Under the pieces are notes generated by a model that worked only from the letters and a program-made list of their open reading frames with translations, was not told where the DNA came from and searched no databases. Made by a program: the position numbers and the translations under genes. A stretch of DNA of 64,000 bases from Ornithinibacillus massiliensis (GTDB taxonomy: Bacteria; Bacillota; Bacilli; Bacillales; Amphibacillaceae): contig NZ_JAGXBY010000006.1 in assembly GCF_018310345.1 (NCBI RefSeq), positions 43,223 to 107,222 of the forward strand. The letters run 5' to 3'. This document shows positions 1 to 8,001 of this stretch, piece by piece. Positions within the stretch are counted from its first letter, which is position 1; each line of letters begins with the position of its first letter.

Positions 1-305
1 ACATCTGCTTGAAAAGACCTCGCAGTGTCTTCTTTACACTTTATCACAGTATAAGTGCGACATCTGCTTGAAAAGACCTCGCAGTGTCTTCTTTACACTT
101 TATCACAGTATAAGTGCGACATCTGCTCGAGAAAACCTCGCAGTGTCTTCTTTACCGTCGGGTGGCTGGTGAGCTTCCTCGGAGCTAACGCTCCCTTGGG
201 GTCTCACCGATGCCTTTCCTCCCACAGGAGTCTCCGTATATTTCCGGGGGCTAATGTGGTGATGGTTCGTTTTTTATTACCTTTGTTTAAATTTGTCCGA
301 ACCCC
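1..305. repeat. Interspersed hairpin element (right part) with 59-bp tandem repeats
   Basis: A 59-bp unit occurs at 1-59 and 60-118, identical as far as I can read, and begins a third, diverged copy at 119. The sequence then passes into a GC-richer core with a GGTGGCTGGTGAG motif and ends near 305 with an AT-rich arm. The core matches the element at 33280-33553, and the reverse complement of the end resembles the left arms of the elements at 33280 and 40723. The left end lies outside the window. I see no gene in this stretch; open frames across it are repeat translations. Confidence 0.75.
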
Positions 306-314
306 ATCTTACTG

Positions 315-626
315 TTAAGAAGCTACACCTATTGAAGCATTATCTGGTTTTGCGGCATTAATCATGAGGAAAATGGCAGAAAGAATATGCATAATCATTC
401 CAACGAATGGAATCCAACCAATACAAGAAGTAATAATACCGAGGATACTTCCTGTAGATGCGCCACCATCTCTTTGTGTCAGAACTAAAGTGATGATATG
501 TAGAAATAACATGACTAAAAGTGGCGTCCAAAGTAATCCAACAATTATGGTAGCACCTAAAATCGGAAACCCTAACAAAGCTTCTAAACCACCCGTTATC
601 CATTTCATGATTCGAGAAGTTGACAT
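315..626 (-). CDS. Small hydrophobic membrane protein, function unknown
   Basis: A 103-residue protein with two or three hydrophobic segments: about residues 14-50 (probably two helices split by WTPLL) and about 62-92. It has short polar ends and no catalytic motif I recognise. The ATG at 626 is preceded on the minus strand by a good GGAGGTG ribosome site, which favours this frame over the overlapping longer frame starting at 642. It is a single gene, divergent from the next one. The family is not recognised; an integral membrane location is inferred from hydropathy only. Confidence 0.6.
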   Translation of the reverse strand: MSTSRIMKWITGGLEALLGFPILGATIIVGLLWTPLLVMLFLHIITLVLTQRDGGASTGSILGIITSCIGWIPFVGMIMHILSAIFLMINAAKPDNASIGVAS

Positions 627-817
627 GAATTTTCACCTCCAAGAAATTATATGTATTAATATTTTAAATAGTGCAACAAAATTATGGCAAAACTTTGGTA
701 CTAAGTCGACAAATATCCTTAACCTATTGTGGAACTTGTTTATTAGTAAATTACTTATAATTATCTTTTGCATCGAATAGTTATGAAGTAGTCCAATCTC
801 AAATGGGAGGGTTACGA

Positions 818-1315
818 ATGAACCGAAATAGGAACAGAAGGGTTTTTATCGTTATATTCTTCGTAATTATTGTCTTACTTCTTAGTGGTTTTGTTTATTT
901 TTTTATTTTTCAAACACCTTCCAATCAAGCAGAGAAAGCAGTTGAGAAGTTTTACGAATATGAACAGGAGGGGGCGTTTTCTGAATCATGGGAAATGTTC
1001 CATCCATATATGAAGGAACGATTTGACAAAGGTGATTACTTACAAGATAGGCCGCATGTTTTCTTTCATCATTTTGGAGTTAATACGTTTACCTTTACGT
1101 TGGAAAAAGCAAAGCTGATTCGCAATTGGCAAATAGAAGAGGAAGTTGAACCAATCGATGAAGTTTATAAAGTTACTGTTGTCCAATATTACCAAGGATT
1201 GTACGGGAACTTTGAGATTGTACAGGATGTTTATGCTACTTCTTTAGATGGAAAGTGGACGATACTTTGGGATTATAAAAAGACAGGGATTATAGAAGAT
1301 CTAGAAGAAAAATAA
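818..1315 (+). CDS. Membrane-anchored protein with NTF2-like extracellular domain, function unknown
   Basis: The 165-residue product has a basic start (MNRNRNRR), one membrane helix at about residues 8-32, and an extracytoplasmic domain rich in aromatic and acidic residues. The phrase with AEKAVEKFYEYEQEG followed by beta-strand-like segments resembles small NTF2-like or DUF4878-type domains, but this is fold guessing. I chose the ATG at 818 because GGGAGG at 805-810 is its natural ribosome site; the ATG at 803 would sit on that site. It is probably an N-terminally anchored envelope protein. No neighbour helps assign a role. Confidence 0.6.
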   Translation: MNRNRNRRVFIVIFFVIIVLLLSGFVYFFIFQTPSNQAEKAVEKFYEYEQEGAFSESWEMFHPYMKERFDKGDYLQDRPHVFFHHFGVNTFTFTLEKAKLIRNWQIEEEVEPIDEVYKVTVVQYYQGLYGNFEIVQDVYATSLDGKWTILWDYKKTGIIEDLEEK

Positions 1316-1396
1316 CTAATCTTTATCTTTTAAAATTACCCACTTTTCTGTAAAATAAGAAAAAGGCATGTCTTATGAATCCAAGGGGGAGGTTTG

Positions 1397-2260
1397 ATGA
1401 GTCAAAAAATTGCCGTATTGATTCTTCATGGCGCTGGCACTCCTAAGGAGAATTTTGCAGATAAGTTAATAGCTAGAATTACGAAAGAATTTAACAATAT
1501 GCTACCAGAACAAAAAGCAGATAAAGAGATTGTATTCGAACCAGTGTTTTGGTCTAGTGTCTTTGCTGCTGAACAAGTGAAGTTATGGGAACAACTCAAG
1601 ACATACAGGAAACTAAGATATTCGCGGCTGCGCCGATTTGTATTAGAATTTCTTGCAGATGCTGTAGCCTATCAACCTACAAAAATGGAGAATCAAAATT
1701 ATGATAAGGTTCACGCTTTACTGGCAAAGTCGATGCAACGTTTACGAGAGAAGGCCGGTGAGAAGGCACCTCTATGTGTAATAAGTCATAGCCTTGGTAC
1801 GATTATCGCAAGTAATTACTTTTATGACTTGCAATACAAGCAAGAAAACATTGGCAAGGAAACGAAATATTGTACGAGTCAGAATGCAATTGAACAATGT
1901 CAGACGCTAACACTTTTTTATACATTAGGTAGTCCGATGGCGATGTGGTCCCTACGTTATATTGATTTTGGTTCACCGATAGCGGTCCCCTCGCCATTAG
2001 TTCAACTATATTATCCCAATTTACAAGGGGAATGGCTAAACTTCTATGATAAAGATGATATTCTCGCATTTCCTTTAAAAGGAATAAATGAAGCTTATAA
2101 CCAAGCGGTTACGGAAGATGTTCAAGTAAATGTAGGTGGCATTTTTACTAGCTGGAATCCACTATCTCATCTTAAATATGATACTGAAAAGGAGGTTATT
2201 AAACCAATAGTGAATGGACTTGTTCGAACATGGAAGAAAGTGAATAGAAAAACTGTGTAA
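1397..2260 (+). CDS. Alpha/beta-hydrolase-like protein
   Basis: This 287-residue protein starts with a hydrophobic strand and LILHGAGTP, a typical oxyanion-loop motif of alpha/beta hydrolases. It carries SHSLG at about residues 133-137, matching the GxSxG nucleophile elbow except that the first glycine is replaced by Ser. A later TLGSPM segment fits the strand after the elbow. The substrate is unknown; lipase, esterase or a non-catalytic relative are possible. GGGGGAGG at 1385-1392 supports the ATG at 1397 rather than the TTG at 1394. It precedes the antiporter gene by 100 bases and could be co-transcribed, but no link is evident. Confidence 0.6.
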   Translation: MSQKIAVLILHGAGTPKENFADKLIARITKEFNNMLPEQKADKEIVFEPVFWSSVFAAEQVKLWEQLKTYRKLRYSRLRRFVLEFLADAVAYQPTKMENQNYDKVHALLAKSMQRLREKAGEKAPLCVISHSLGTIIASNYFYDLQYKQENIGKETKYCTSQNAIEQCQTLTLFYTLGSPMAMWSLRYIDFGSPIAVPSPLVQLYYPNLQGEWLNFYDKDDILAFPLKGINEAYNQAVTEDVQVNVGGIFTSWNPLSHLKYDTEKEVIKPIVNGLVRTWKKVNRKTV

Positions 2261-2360
2261 AATCATCGCTTCCTCTTATTAAAGGAATTTTTTACTAAAC
2301 TGTTCCATACATAAAGTATAGGGGGAGTATATCTCTAAAATGGAAAGAGGGGGAATAACA

Positions 2361-3911
2361 GTGGAATTTGGGATATTATCACTTTTACCACCAGTATTGG
2401 CGATACTGCTAGCTTTAATTACTAGAAGTGTCATACCTGCCTTATTTGCCGGCGTCTGGATTGGGGCTACTATGGTTCATGATTGGAACCCATTACTCGG
2501 CATGTATGCTAGCTTTAGTGAATTTATTTTACCAAATTTAGGGGATGAGTGGAGTGCTACTGTATTGCTTTATTGTGGTTTGTTTGGCGTATTAGTTGCA
2601 TTTTTACAAAAAACAGGTGGTGCTCAGGCGATTGCTCAATCCATTTCGAAAAGAGTAAAAACCGATCGTGGTGCACAGGGGTCGACGATGTTATTTGGAG
2701 TTATTATCTTTTTTGAGGATTATTTCAATGCGCTTACTGTAGGAAGTGTTATGCGTTCGGTAACCGATAAGATGCGTGTATCGCGAGAGAAACTCGCCTA
2801 TATAGTCGATTCGACTTCAGCACCATTATGTTTACTTGCTCCAGTATCGACTTGGGTCGTATTTGTGATGGGATTAATTGGCGCACAATTTGTGGAACTT
2901 GGAATTTCAGGTTCGGAATATGTTACGTATTTAGCAACAATACCGTTTAATTTTTACTCGATATTAGCACTACTTTTAGTTGCTATCGTTATCTTCAAAC
3001 GGTGGGATTTCGGTCCAATGGCAAAGGCAGAATACAGGGCAAGAACGACAGGGAAAGTTCTCAGAGATGGAGCTGAGCCTCCTTCAGATGATTCGATGCA
3101 TGAGTTCGAGACAATACCGGGGAATCCAAAGAAACGCAATTTTTTAGTTCCAATCATTGTACTTCTTGGTATGATACCGCCAATGTTTCTATGGACTGGT
3201 GGATTTCCAGAAAATGATTTAGTTACTGCTGTAGGAGAAGCGGATGGAGGACTATCCATATTAATTGCTGCCTTCGCCGCAATTGTAGTAGCATTGCTAA
3301 TGGGCCTACAACAGAAACTTTTTAATTTTAAAGAATCCATGCAATTAGTTGTAAACGGTTTCAAAAGTATGATGTTAGTTTATATTATACTAACATTAGC
3401 ATGGTCTATAGGCAGCGTAACACAAGCACTTGGTACGGCAGATTTTATTGTAGGTCTTGCTGAGCAGTCTGTATCACCAGCAATAATTCCTATCCTATTA
3501 TTTATTGTAGCAGGAGTGGTTGCCTACACGACTGGAACATCTTATGGCACTTTTGCCATTATGGTACCGATTGCCATGCCATTAGCACATGCAATGGATG
3601 AGATGTCTATGTTTTTAGCCATTGCTGCGGTATTAAGTGGAGGTATTTTTGGTGATCATTGTTCGCCAATTTCTGATACAACAATACTCTCATCAGCCGG
3701 AAGTGCCAGTGACCATATTGATCATGTTAATACCCAAACACCATTTGCCATCACTGCTGGAATTAGCGGATTAGTTTCTTTCTTTATAGCAGGAGTTACA
3801 GGATCAGCACTATTGTCTCTTGCAATTGGAATTGTTGTACTTATTGTTCTAACATACTTGTTACAAAGAAAATGGGGGCAGAAAATACCAGACAACTATT
3901 CCATAACATAA
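2361..3911 (+). CDS. NhaC-family Na+/H+ antiporter
   Basis: A polytopic membrane protein of 516 residues with about a dozen hydrophobic segments. Motifs such as FFEDYFNALTVGS, DSTSAPLCLLAPVSTW, TTGTSYGTFAIMVPIA and GGIFGDHCSPISDTTILSSAGS are typical of the NhaC/YqkI antiporter family, which exchanges cytoplasmic sodium or other ions for protons. It likely serves salt and pH tolerance. Some relatives move malate-lactate or amino acids, so the substrate is open. The GTG at 2361 is preferred because GAGGGGGA lies about seven bases upstream; the ATG at 2340 lies upstream of that site. The loop after the fifth segment is charged (about residues 225-265). Confidence 0.85.
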   Translation: MEFGILSLLPPVLAILLALITRSVIPALFAGVWIGATMVHDWNPLLGMYASFSEFILPNLGDEWSATVLLYCGLFGVLVAFLQKTGGAQAIAQSISKRVKTDRGAQGSTMLFGVIIFFEDYFNALTVGSVMRSVTDKMRVSREKLAYIVDSTSAPLCLLAPVSTWVVFVMGLIGAQFVELGISGSEYVTYLATIPFNFYSILALLLVAIVIFKRWDFGPMAKAEYRARTTGKVLRDGAEPPSDDSMHEFETIPGNPKKRNFLVPIIVLLGMIPPMFLWTGGFPENDLVTAVGEADGGLSILIAAFAAIVVALLMGLQQKLFNFKESMQLVVNGFKSMMLVYIILTLAWSIGSVTQALGTADFIVGLAEQSVSPAIIPILLFIVAGVVAYTTGTSYGTFAIMVPIAMPLAHAMDEMSMFLAIAAVLSGGIFGDHCSPISDTTILSSAGSASDHIDHVNTQTPFAITAGISGLVSFFIAGVTGSALLSLAIGIVVLIVLTYLLQRKWGQKIPDNYSIT

Positions 3912-3931
3912 TAAGTAGTCTATTAAAATAT

Positions 3932-3943
3932 ATACCTAGGTAT
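3932..3943. promoter_or_regulatory. 12-bp palindrome upstream of the FAD oxidase gene
   Basis: ATACCTAGGTAT is a perfect palindrome in the 147-base gap between the antiporter and FAD oxidase genes. It may be a regulator site, but no regulator is adjacent and a palindrome this short can occur by chance. Confidence 0.25.
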
Positions 3944-4058
3944 ACATTACAAATATACTGTCATATGATATTCTAGTTTTAACAGGGGTGTATTAATTTC
4001 TAGCTATGAAATACGGAGTAGGTGTACCCTATCGTTACTAGTAAATGGAGGAATTTTC

Positions 4059-5387
4059 ATGGGTCAAGATATCGAACAAAAGTCTGGCCAGAAAATTGAA
4101 TGTGATCACCCTTTATATCACTTAAAACGAAAAGTATGGAATTCTCATGTTGATCGATATCCTGCTGTGATCTTTGAATGCCAACGTGTACAAGATGTAC
4201 TGGAGGCTGTCCATTATGCCAATGAACATGGATTAAAGATTAGTGTAAGAGGGGGAGGTTTTCATCCGGCAGGGAAAACGGTTAAAGATAATGCCGTGCT
4301 CATAGATGTCTCCCAGATGAATGAGATTCAAGTAGACGAAATTAGTAAATTGGCCATTGTTGGAGCTGGCGCGATAACGGCAGAGGTAGATAGGATAACT
4401 CAAGAATATGGATTGGCAGTTCCGTTATCGATGAACTCTCAAATCGGCATTTCAGGCCTTGCATTAGGTGGTGGAATCGGACATTTGAGAGGGAAATACG
4501 GACTGACAAGTGACAATGTCGTCGGCGTTCATCTTGTTACGGGAGAAGGTCAATTACTCTACGTTAATAAATTCGAACATCAAGAGCTTTTTTGGGCAAT
4601 TCGAGGTGCTGGGGCTAACTTTGGTGTAGTAACAAAATTTGAATTTCAATTACATCCTGTCGGTCAATATATTCTAGGCATAGATGTTGTTTATGATTAT
4701 AAAGATTGTAAACAAATACTAGAAAAAGCTGAGAGATATCGTCAGCATGCGGTTGAGGATATCTCATTTAATATTATCATAACAAAAATGAACCAAAACT
4801 TTCCATGTGTAAGGTTAGTTGGAATGTATGTCGGGGAGTTAAATATAAAGTCAGAACAAGAAATAATTCAACCATTGTTGGAGCTAGCTACACCACTTGC
4901 TGATAATACAGAAATCACCCTGTATGGTGACATGCAATGTAAATTTGACTCGTATATTCAAGAGGGGATTACGTTTGAAGGAATTTCCTTATTCTTTAAT
5001 GAATTACACCCGGATGTTATTCAACTGCTTATGGATGAAGTCAATGAGAGTGAACTACTCGTCGTCATTCATCTTATCGAAATGCATGGTAAAGTAAACC
5101 AAATCTCCCATCAAGAAACAGCATTTTATATTCGTGATGCGAGCTACCTTCTAGTAATTGAAGCTGAGATTACTAGCGATCCATCAAAAACCCAAACATG
5201 GTTCAATAACTTATATAAAAAGCTTCTTCCCTATTCTTATAATCAAATATCTTATTTAAATAGCACACAGGATAACGAGGAAGTAACTCGAAATGCTTAT
5301 CGAGCTATTGCGGATAAATTAGTAGCGCTTAAAAAGGAATATGACCCGAATAATCTTTTTTGCTCAGAGCATAATTTAATAGACTAA
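4059..5387 (+). CDS. FAD-linked oxidase, berberine-bridge-like
   Basis: A 442-residue flavoprotein of the VAO/PCMH family. The FAD-binding domain covers about residues 25-200, with VRGGGFHPAG (the His is the usual covalent flavin attachment site), a GISGLALGGGIGHL segment and IRGAGANFGVVT. A C-terminal BBE-type segment ends in YDPNNLFCSEHN, the usual signature. The second flavin-linking Cys of bicovalent members is not obvious. The substrate is unknown; relatives oxidise sugars, alkaloids or polyketides. The ATG is well placed after GGAGG. The gene converges on the STAND regulator gene and shares a terminator with it. Confidence 0.8.
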   Translation: MGQDIEQKSGQKIECDHPLYHLKRKVWNSHVDRYPAVIFECQRVQDVLEAVHYANEHGLKISVRGGGFHPAGKTVKDNAVLIDVSQMNEIQVDEISKLAIVGAGAITAEVDRITQEYGLAVPLSMNSQIGISGLALGGGIGHLRGKYGLTSDNVVGVHLVTGEGQLLYVNKFEHQELFWAIRGAGANFGVVTKFEFQLHPVGQYILGIDVVYDYKDCKQILEKAERYRQHAVEDISFNIIITKMNQNFPCVRLVGMYVGELNIKSEQEIIQPLLELATPLADNTEITLYGDMQCKFDSYIQEGITFEGISLFFNELHPDVIQLLMDEVNESELLVVIHLIEMHGKVNQISHQETAFYIRDASYLLVIEAEITSDPSKTQTWFNNLYKKLLPYSYNQISYLNSTQDNEEVTRNAYRAIADKLVALKKEYDPNNLFCSEHNLID

Positions 5388-5391
5388 AATG

Positions 5392-5433
5392 AAAGACGTC
5401 ATCCAAAGAATTCAGGCTCTTGGAGACGTCTTT
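5392..5433. terminator. Bidirectional terminator between convergent genes
   Basis: AAAGACGTC at 5392-5400 pairs with GACGTCTTT at 5425-5433, followed on the plus strand by TTTT-rich sequence. It lies between the FAD oxidase gene and the convergent regulator gene. Confidence 0.7.
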
Positions 5434-5434
5434 T

Positions 5435-7462
5435 CTATAGAATATCCATCATCTTCTTTAAGAAATGACTTCTATTTCGGACATTTGCTTTATGATATAT
5501 CCTGCTTAGACTTTTTTTGACCGTAATTTGAGCAATGAACAATTCACTAGCAATTTCAGCAATCGTTTTGTTTTCTAGAATCAATTTCGTAATATCCTGT
5601 TCCCTTTCTGTTAAGGAAAACTTTTCTGCTAATATATCTAACTTCTGTTGTTGGGTAATATCGTGTAAGAATTGTTTGAGATATGGTAGTAGTTTCGGTC
5701 CGCTCAAATCCAATAAGAATGTCGGGGTTGGGACATCTGTTTCAAAATCACGATGCTCTGCCCCTGGTACGGTTTGAAACCCAAATTTGTATAGCAAATC
5801 CTGATAGAATCGTAAAGGGGTGGATGTAGAAATTTTTCCACCTGAAAAGATTAATGGTAATAGACTATATAATAAAAATGAACGGGCAGAATTATTAGTT
5901 GGATCTTTATATTCTTGGTAACGGATATAATATCCGGCAGTCTTTTCTACTGGTACATTATAAAAGTCTATTTCCTCCTTGGTCAAATTACCAAAATATG
6001 CACTAGAAACAGGCTGAGTTGCAAGGAAGGGTAATGTCTGTTCATTAACTGGAACAATAATGGATATACCGATTACCTCATCATGAATGTTTTTTAGTAA
6101 GCTTGAACCGTTATAACCGATTTTTTTAATGTATTCAGGTCCAACTAATTCCTGCTCATGTTGTTTATGTACTAATGGTGAATGGAATTGGAAGGAATGG
6201 TTAGTTGTTCGATTAAAATAATGGGTCTTTGTCATTGTTGGATTATTTTTTAGATAGGCAAAGAAATCCTCTACAGCATGAAAATTATGGTCGCCAATCG
6301 GTTCTAAATACATAGCGTTATCAAATGTGGCATCGTGAAAGAAGACCGATTGAATAACATCATCTCCAAGATGATAAAAAAAAGAAGCAATATCTTCTTC
6401 CGTTGGTCGTTTGGCAATTCGATGGTAATAAAAATCAATAATTTTTTTGTTTATTCGTTCATATTGGTTGGGATTACGTTGTTGGAGTTCTATACGAATA
6501 GCATCACGAACTAAATCATGTATACTCCATCCCCTTCGTGACCTTTTTACAAAAGATAGAGAGGTAAGTTGGTAGAATTCTTGATTAGGTATTTCACGAT
6601 TTAGTACCTCGGATAGACAATGTTGATCAAATTGATGAAACATGGCAGCAGCTTCTACCATTCTTGTTAATCCTTCATTGGTTACCTCTCTTAACCATCT
6701 TTTGGTAAGGGTAGTCAAAATATCTATGTTATTGTTAAAACTTCGATTATGCTCTTCCTCTGAGAGATTAATTATAGTAGCGAGTGTTAATAGTAATGGA
6801 TTACCTTTAGTAAACTCCCATATTTTTCTTATTTCTTGATTATTATTAAAACCATTTAGTTCCAGTAAATTACTTGTTTCCTCCACGGTAAAGGGCTCTA
6901 ATTTTATCTGTCTAGTAATTTTTCTCCATGCAGGGGATTCCAGCCATTCTCCGATTAAAGGTTTTCTTCCTGCTAGAATGATCGTGACACTTGGATGTAA
7001 ATATCGAATAAAGGTATTTCGAAACCAACGTTCTAACTCCATTTGTTCAAATGTATCTATTGTAATGATTACTCGACATTGAAACCGATCAATTAGAGAA
7101 AGACAATCTTGTAAGCTTATTTGTGGTGAATAGTTCAGTGGTTCGTTTTGATGACAAGCCAAAGTTTGATATAAATGATCAATAAACCCTTGAACGTTTT
7201 GTACAAAGTCCTGACTATCGAGTAGGAAAAAAGGAATCTGTTTTTGTTTTGCAACTCTAGCAAATTCATGTAATAAAAAGGTTTTACCGATTCCACCTTC
7301 ACCATAAAAATGGATGATTTTTTGACCTGGATTGTCTTCTCGAATATACTCTTGAAAGAACGTTAACTCTTTACTTCTACCAATAAAATATTTTTCCTCT
7401 ACATCTTGAATCAGTTCATTTATACGCTCTTCGCTTTCTGTAGTATCTTGATAAACGTTCAA
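5435..7462 (-). CDS. STAND-type NTPase with C-terminal LuxR helix-turn-helix
   Basis: This 675-residue regulator has a P-loop NTPase domain near its N terminus: Walker A GEGGIGKT at residues 54-61 and a Walker B-like VIITIDTFEQ at about 132-141. A middle region (about 290-600) gives no clear repeats. A LuxR-type helix-turn-helix lies at about 610-670 (LTEREQDITKLI ... IAEIASELFIAQITVKKSL). This order is that of LAL/MalT-like signal-transduction ATPases, which switch on transcription when ATP and an inducer bind. The TTG at 7462 has GGGGG eight bases upstream. The target genes are unknown; the neighbouring FAD oxidase is a candidate. Confidence 0.75.
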   Translation of the reverse strand: MNVYQDTTESEERINELIQDVEEKYFIGRSKELTFFQEYIREDNPGQKIIHFYGEGGIGKTFLLHEFARVAKQKQIPFFLLDSQDFVQNVQGFIDHLYQTLACHQNEPLNYSPQISLQDCLSLIDRFQCRVIITIDTFEQMELERWFRNTFIRYLHPSVTIILAGRKPLIGEWLESPAWRKITRQIKLEPFTVEETSNLLELNGFNNNQEIRKIWEFTKGNPLLLTLATIINLSEEEHNRSFNNNIDILTTLTKRWLREVTNEGLTRMVEAAAMFHQFDQHCLSEVLNREIPNQEFYQLTSLSFVKRSRRGWSIHDLVRDAIRIELQQRNPNQYERINKKIIDFYYHRIAKRPTEEDIASFFYHLGDDVIQSVFFHDATFDNAMYLEPIGDHNFHAVEDFFAYLKNNPTMTKTHYFNRTTNHSFQFHSPLVHKQHEQELVGPEYIKKIGYNGSSLLKNIHDEVIGISIIVPVNEQTLPFLATQPVSSAYFGNLTKEEIDFYNVPVEKTAGYYIRYQEYKDPTNNSARSFLLYSLLPLIFSGGKISTSTPLRFYQDLLYKFGFQTVPGAEHRDFETDVPTPTFLLDLSGPKLLPYLKQFLHDITQQQKLDILAEKFSLTEREQDITKLILENKTIAEIASELFIAQITVKKSLSRIYHKANVRNRSHFLKKMMDIL

Positions 7463-7598
7463 TCATATAGCCCCCAATTCTAATGTTTTATATTAGAAGA
7501 GTCTTATTATTAAAAATATAAAGTAGTAAAAAAGTACTGTCAAGCTTATGTTAACTCGATTAAAAGTATAATAAGTAACCATTATTCGCACCCTAATA

Positions 7599-7620
7599 TG
7601 GAACAGAATCTTCTGTTCCA
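7599..7620. promoter_or_regulatory. Perfect inverted repeat before the spore protein gene
   Basis: TGGAACAGAA (7599-7608) and TTCTGTTCCA (7611-7620) form a perfect 10-bp inverted repeat with a 2-base centre, just upstream of the ribosome site of the spore protein gene. It could be a protein operator or an mRNA 5' hairpin. I could not fit a convincing sigma-G promoter. Confidence 0.5.
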
Positions 7621-7644
7621 TTACCCACAAGGGAGTGATCGGTT

Positions 7645-7842
7645 TTGGCTAGAAACAATAATAAATTGTTAGTGCCTGGTGCAAGGAATGCAATTGACCA
7701 AATGAAAGAGGAAATTGCAAATGAACTTGGTGTTCAGCCTGGTGCGGAGACAACTGCACGCGAAAACGGATCCGTGGGTGGCGAGATGGTCAAACGAATG
7801 ATCAAAATCGCTGAACAGAGTATGCAAAATGGGAACAAGTAG
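7645..7842 (+). CDS. Alpha/beta-type small acid-soluble spore protein
   Basis: A 65-residue protein with both hallmarks of alpha/beta SASPs: the ARNAIDQMKEEIANELG helix, whose E-to-A neighbourhood is the germination-protease cleavage site, and the second helix region with GGEMVKRMIKIAEQ. These proteins coat spore DNA and supply amino acids during outgrowth. Translation starts at a TTG at 7645, with GGGAG nine bases upstream. A strong terminator follows directly, so the gene is monocistronic, as is usual. It should be expressed in the forespore, though I could not place the promoter firmly. This gene shows the host forms spores. Confidence 0.95.
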   Translation: MARNNNKLLVPGARNAIDQMKEEIANELGVQPGAETTARENGSVGGEMVKRMIKIAEQSMQNGNK

Positions 7843-7852
7843 CTTGCTCTGG

Positions 7853-7884
7853 AAAAGGAGCTTCCATTATGGAGGCTCCTTTTT
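7853..7884 (+). terminator. Terminator of the spore protein gene
   Basis: A 14-bp stem with a 3-base loop (arms 7853-7866 and 7870-7883) ends in a run of T. Confidence 0.85.
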
Positions 7885-8001
7885 AAATGGTTTTATACTA
7901 CAATACAATCAAATTATACAATACTTCACGTAATCTTCTGTATTTAAATAAGACTATGAATATGGTAAATTTAGAATATTAATGCTCTAGGGTGGTGCTA
8001 C

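Noticed and set aside
55..318. Plus-strand frame of 87 residues at the window start
   Set aside because: It is made of the tandem repeat and element core, without a ribosome site.
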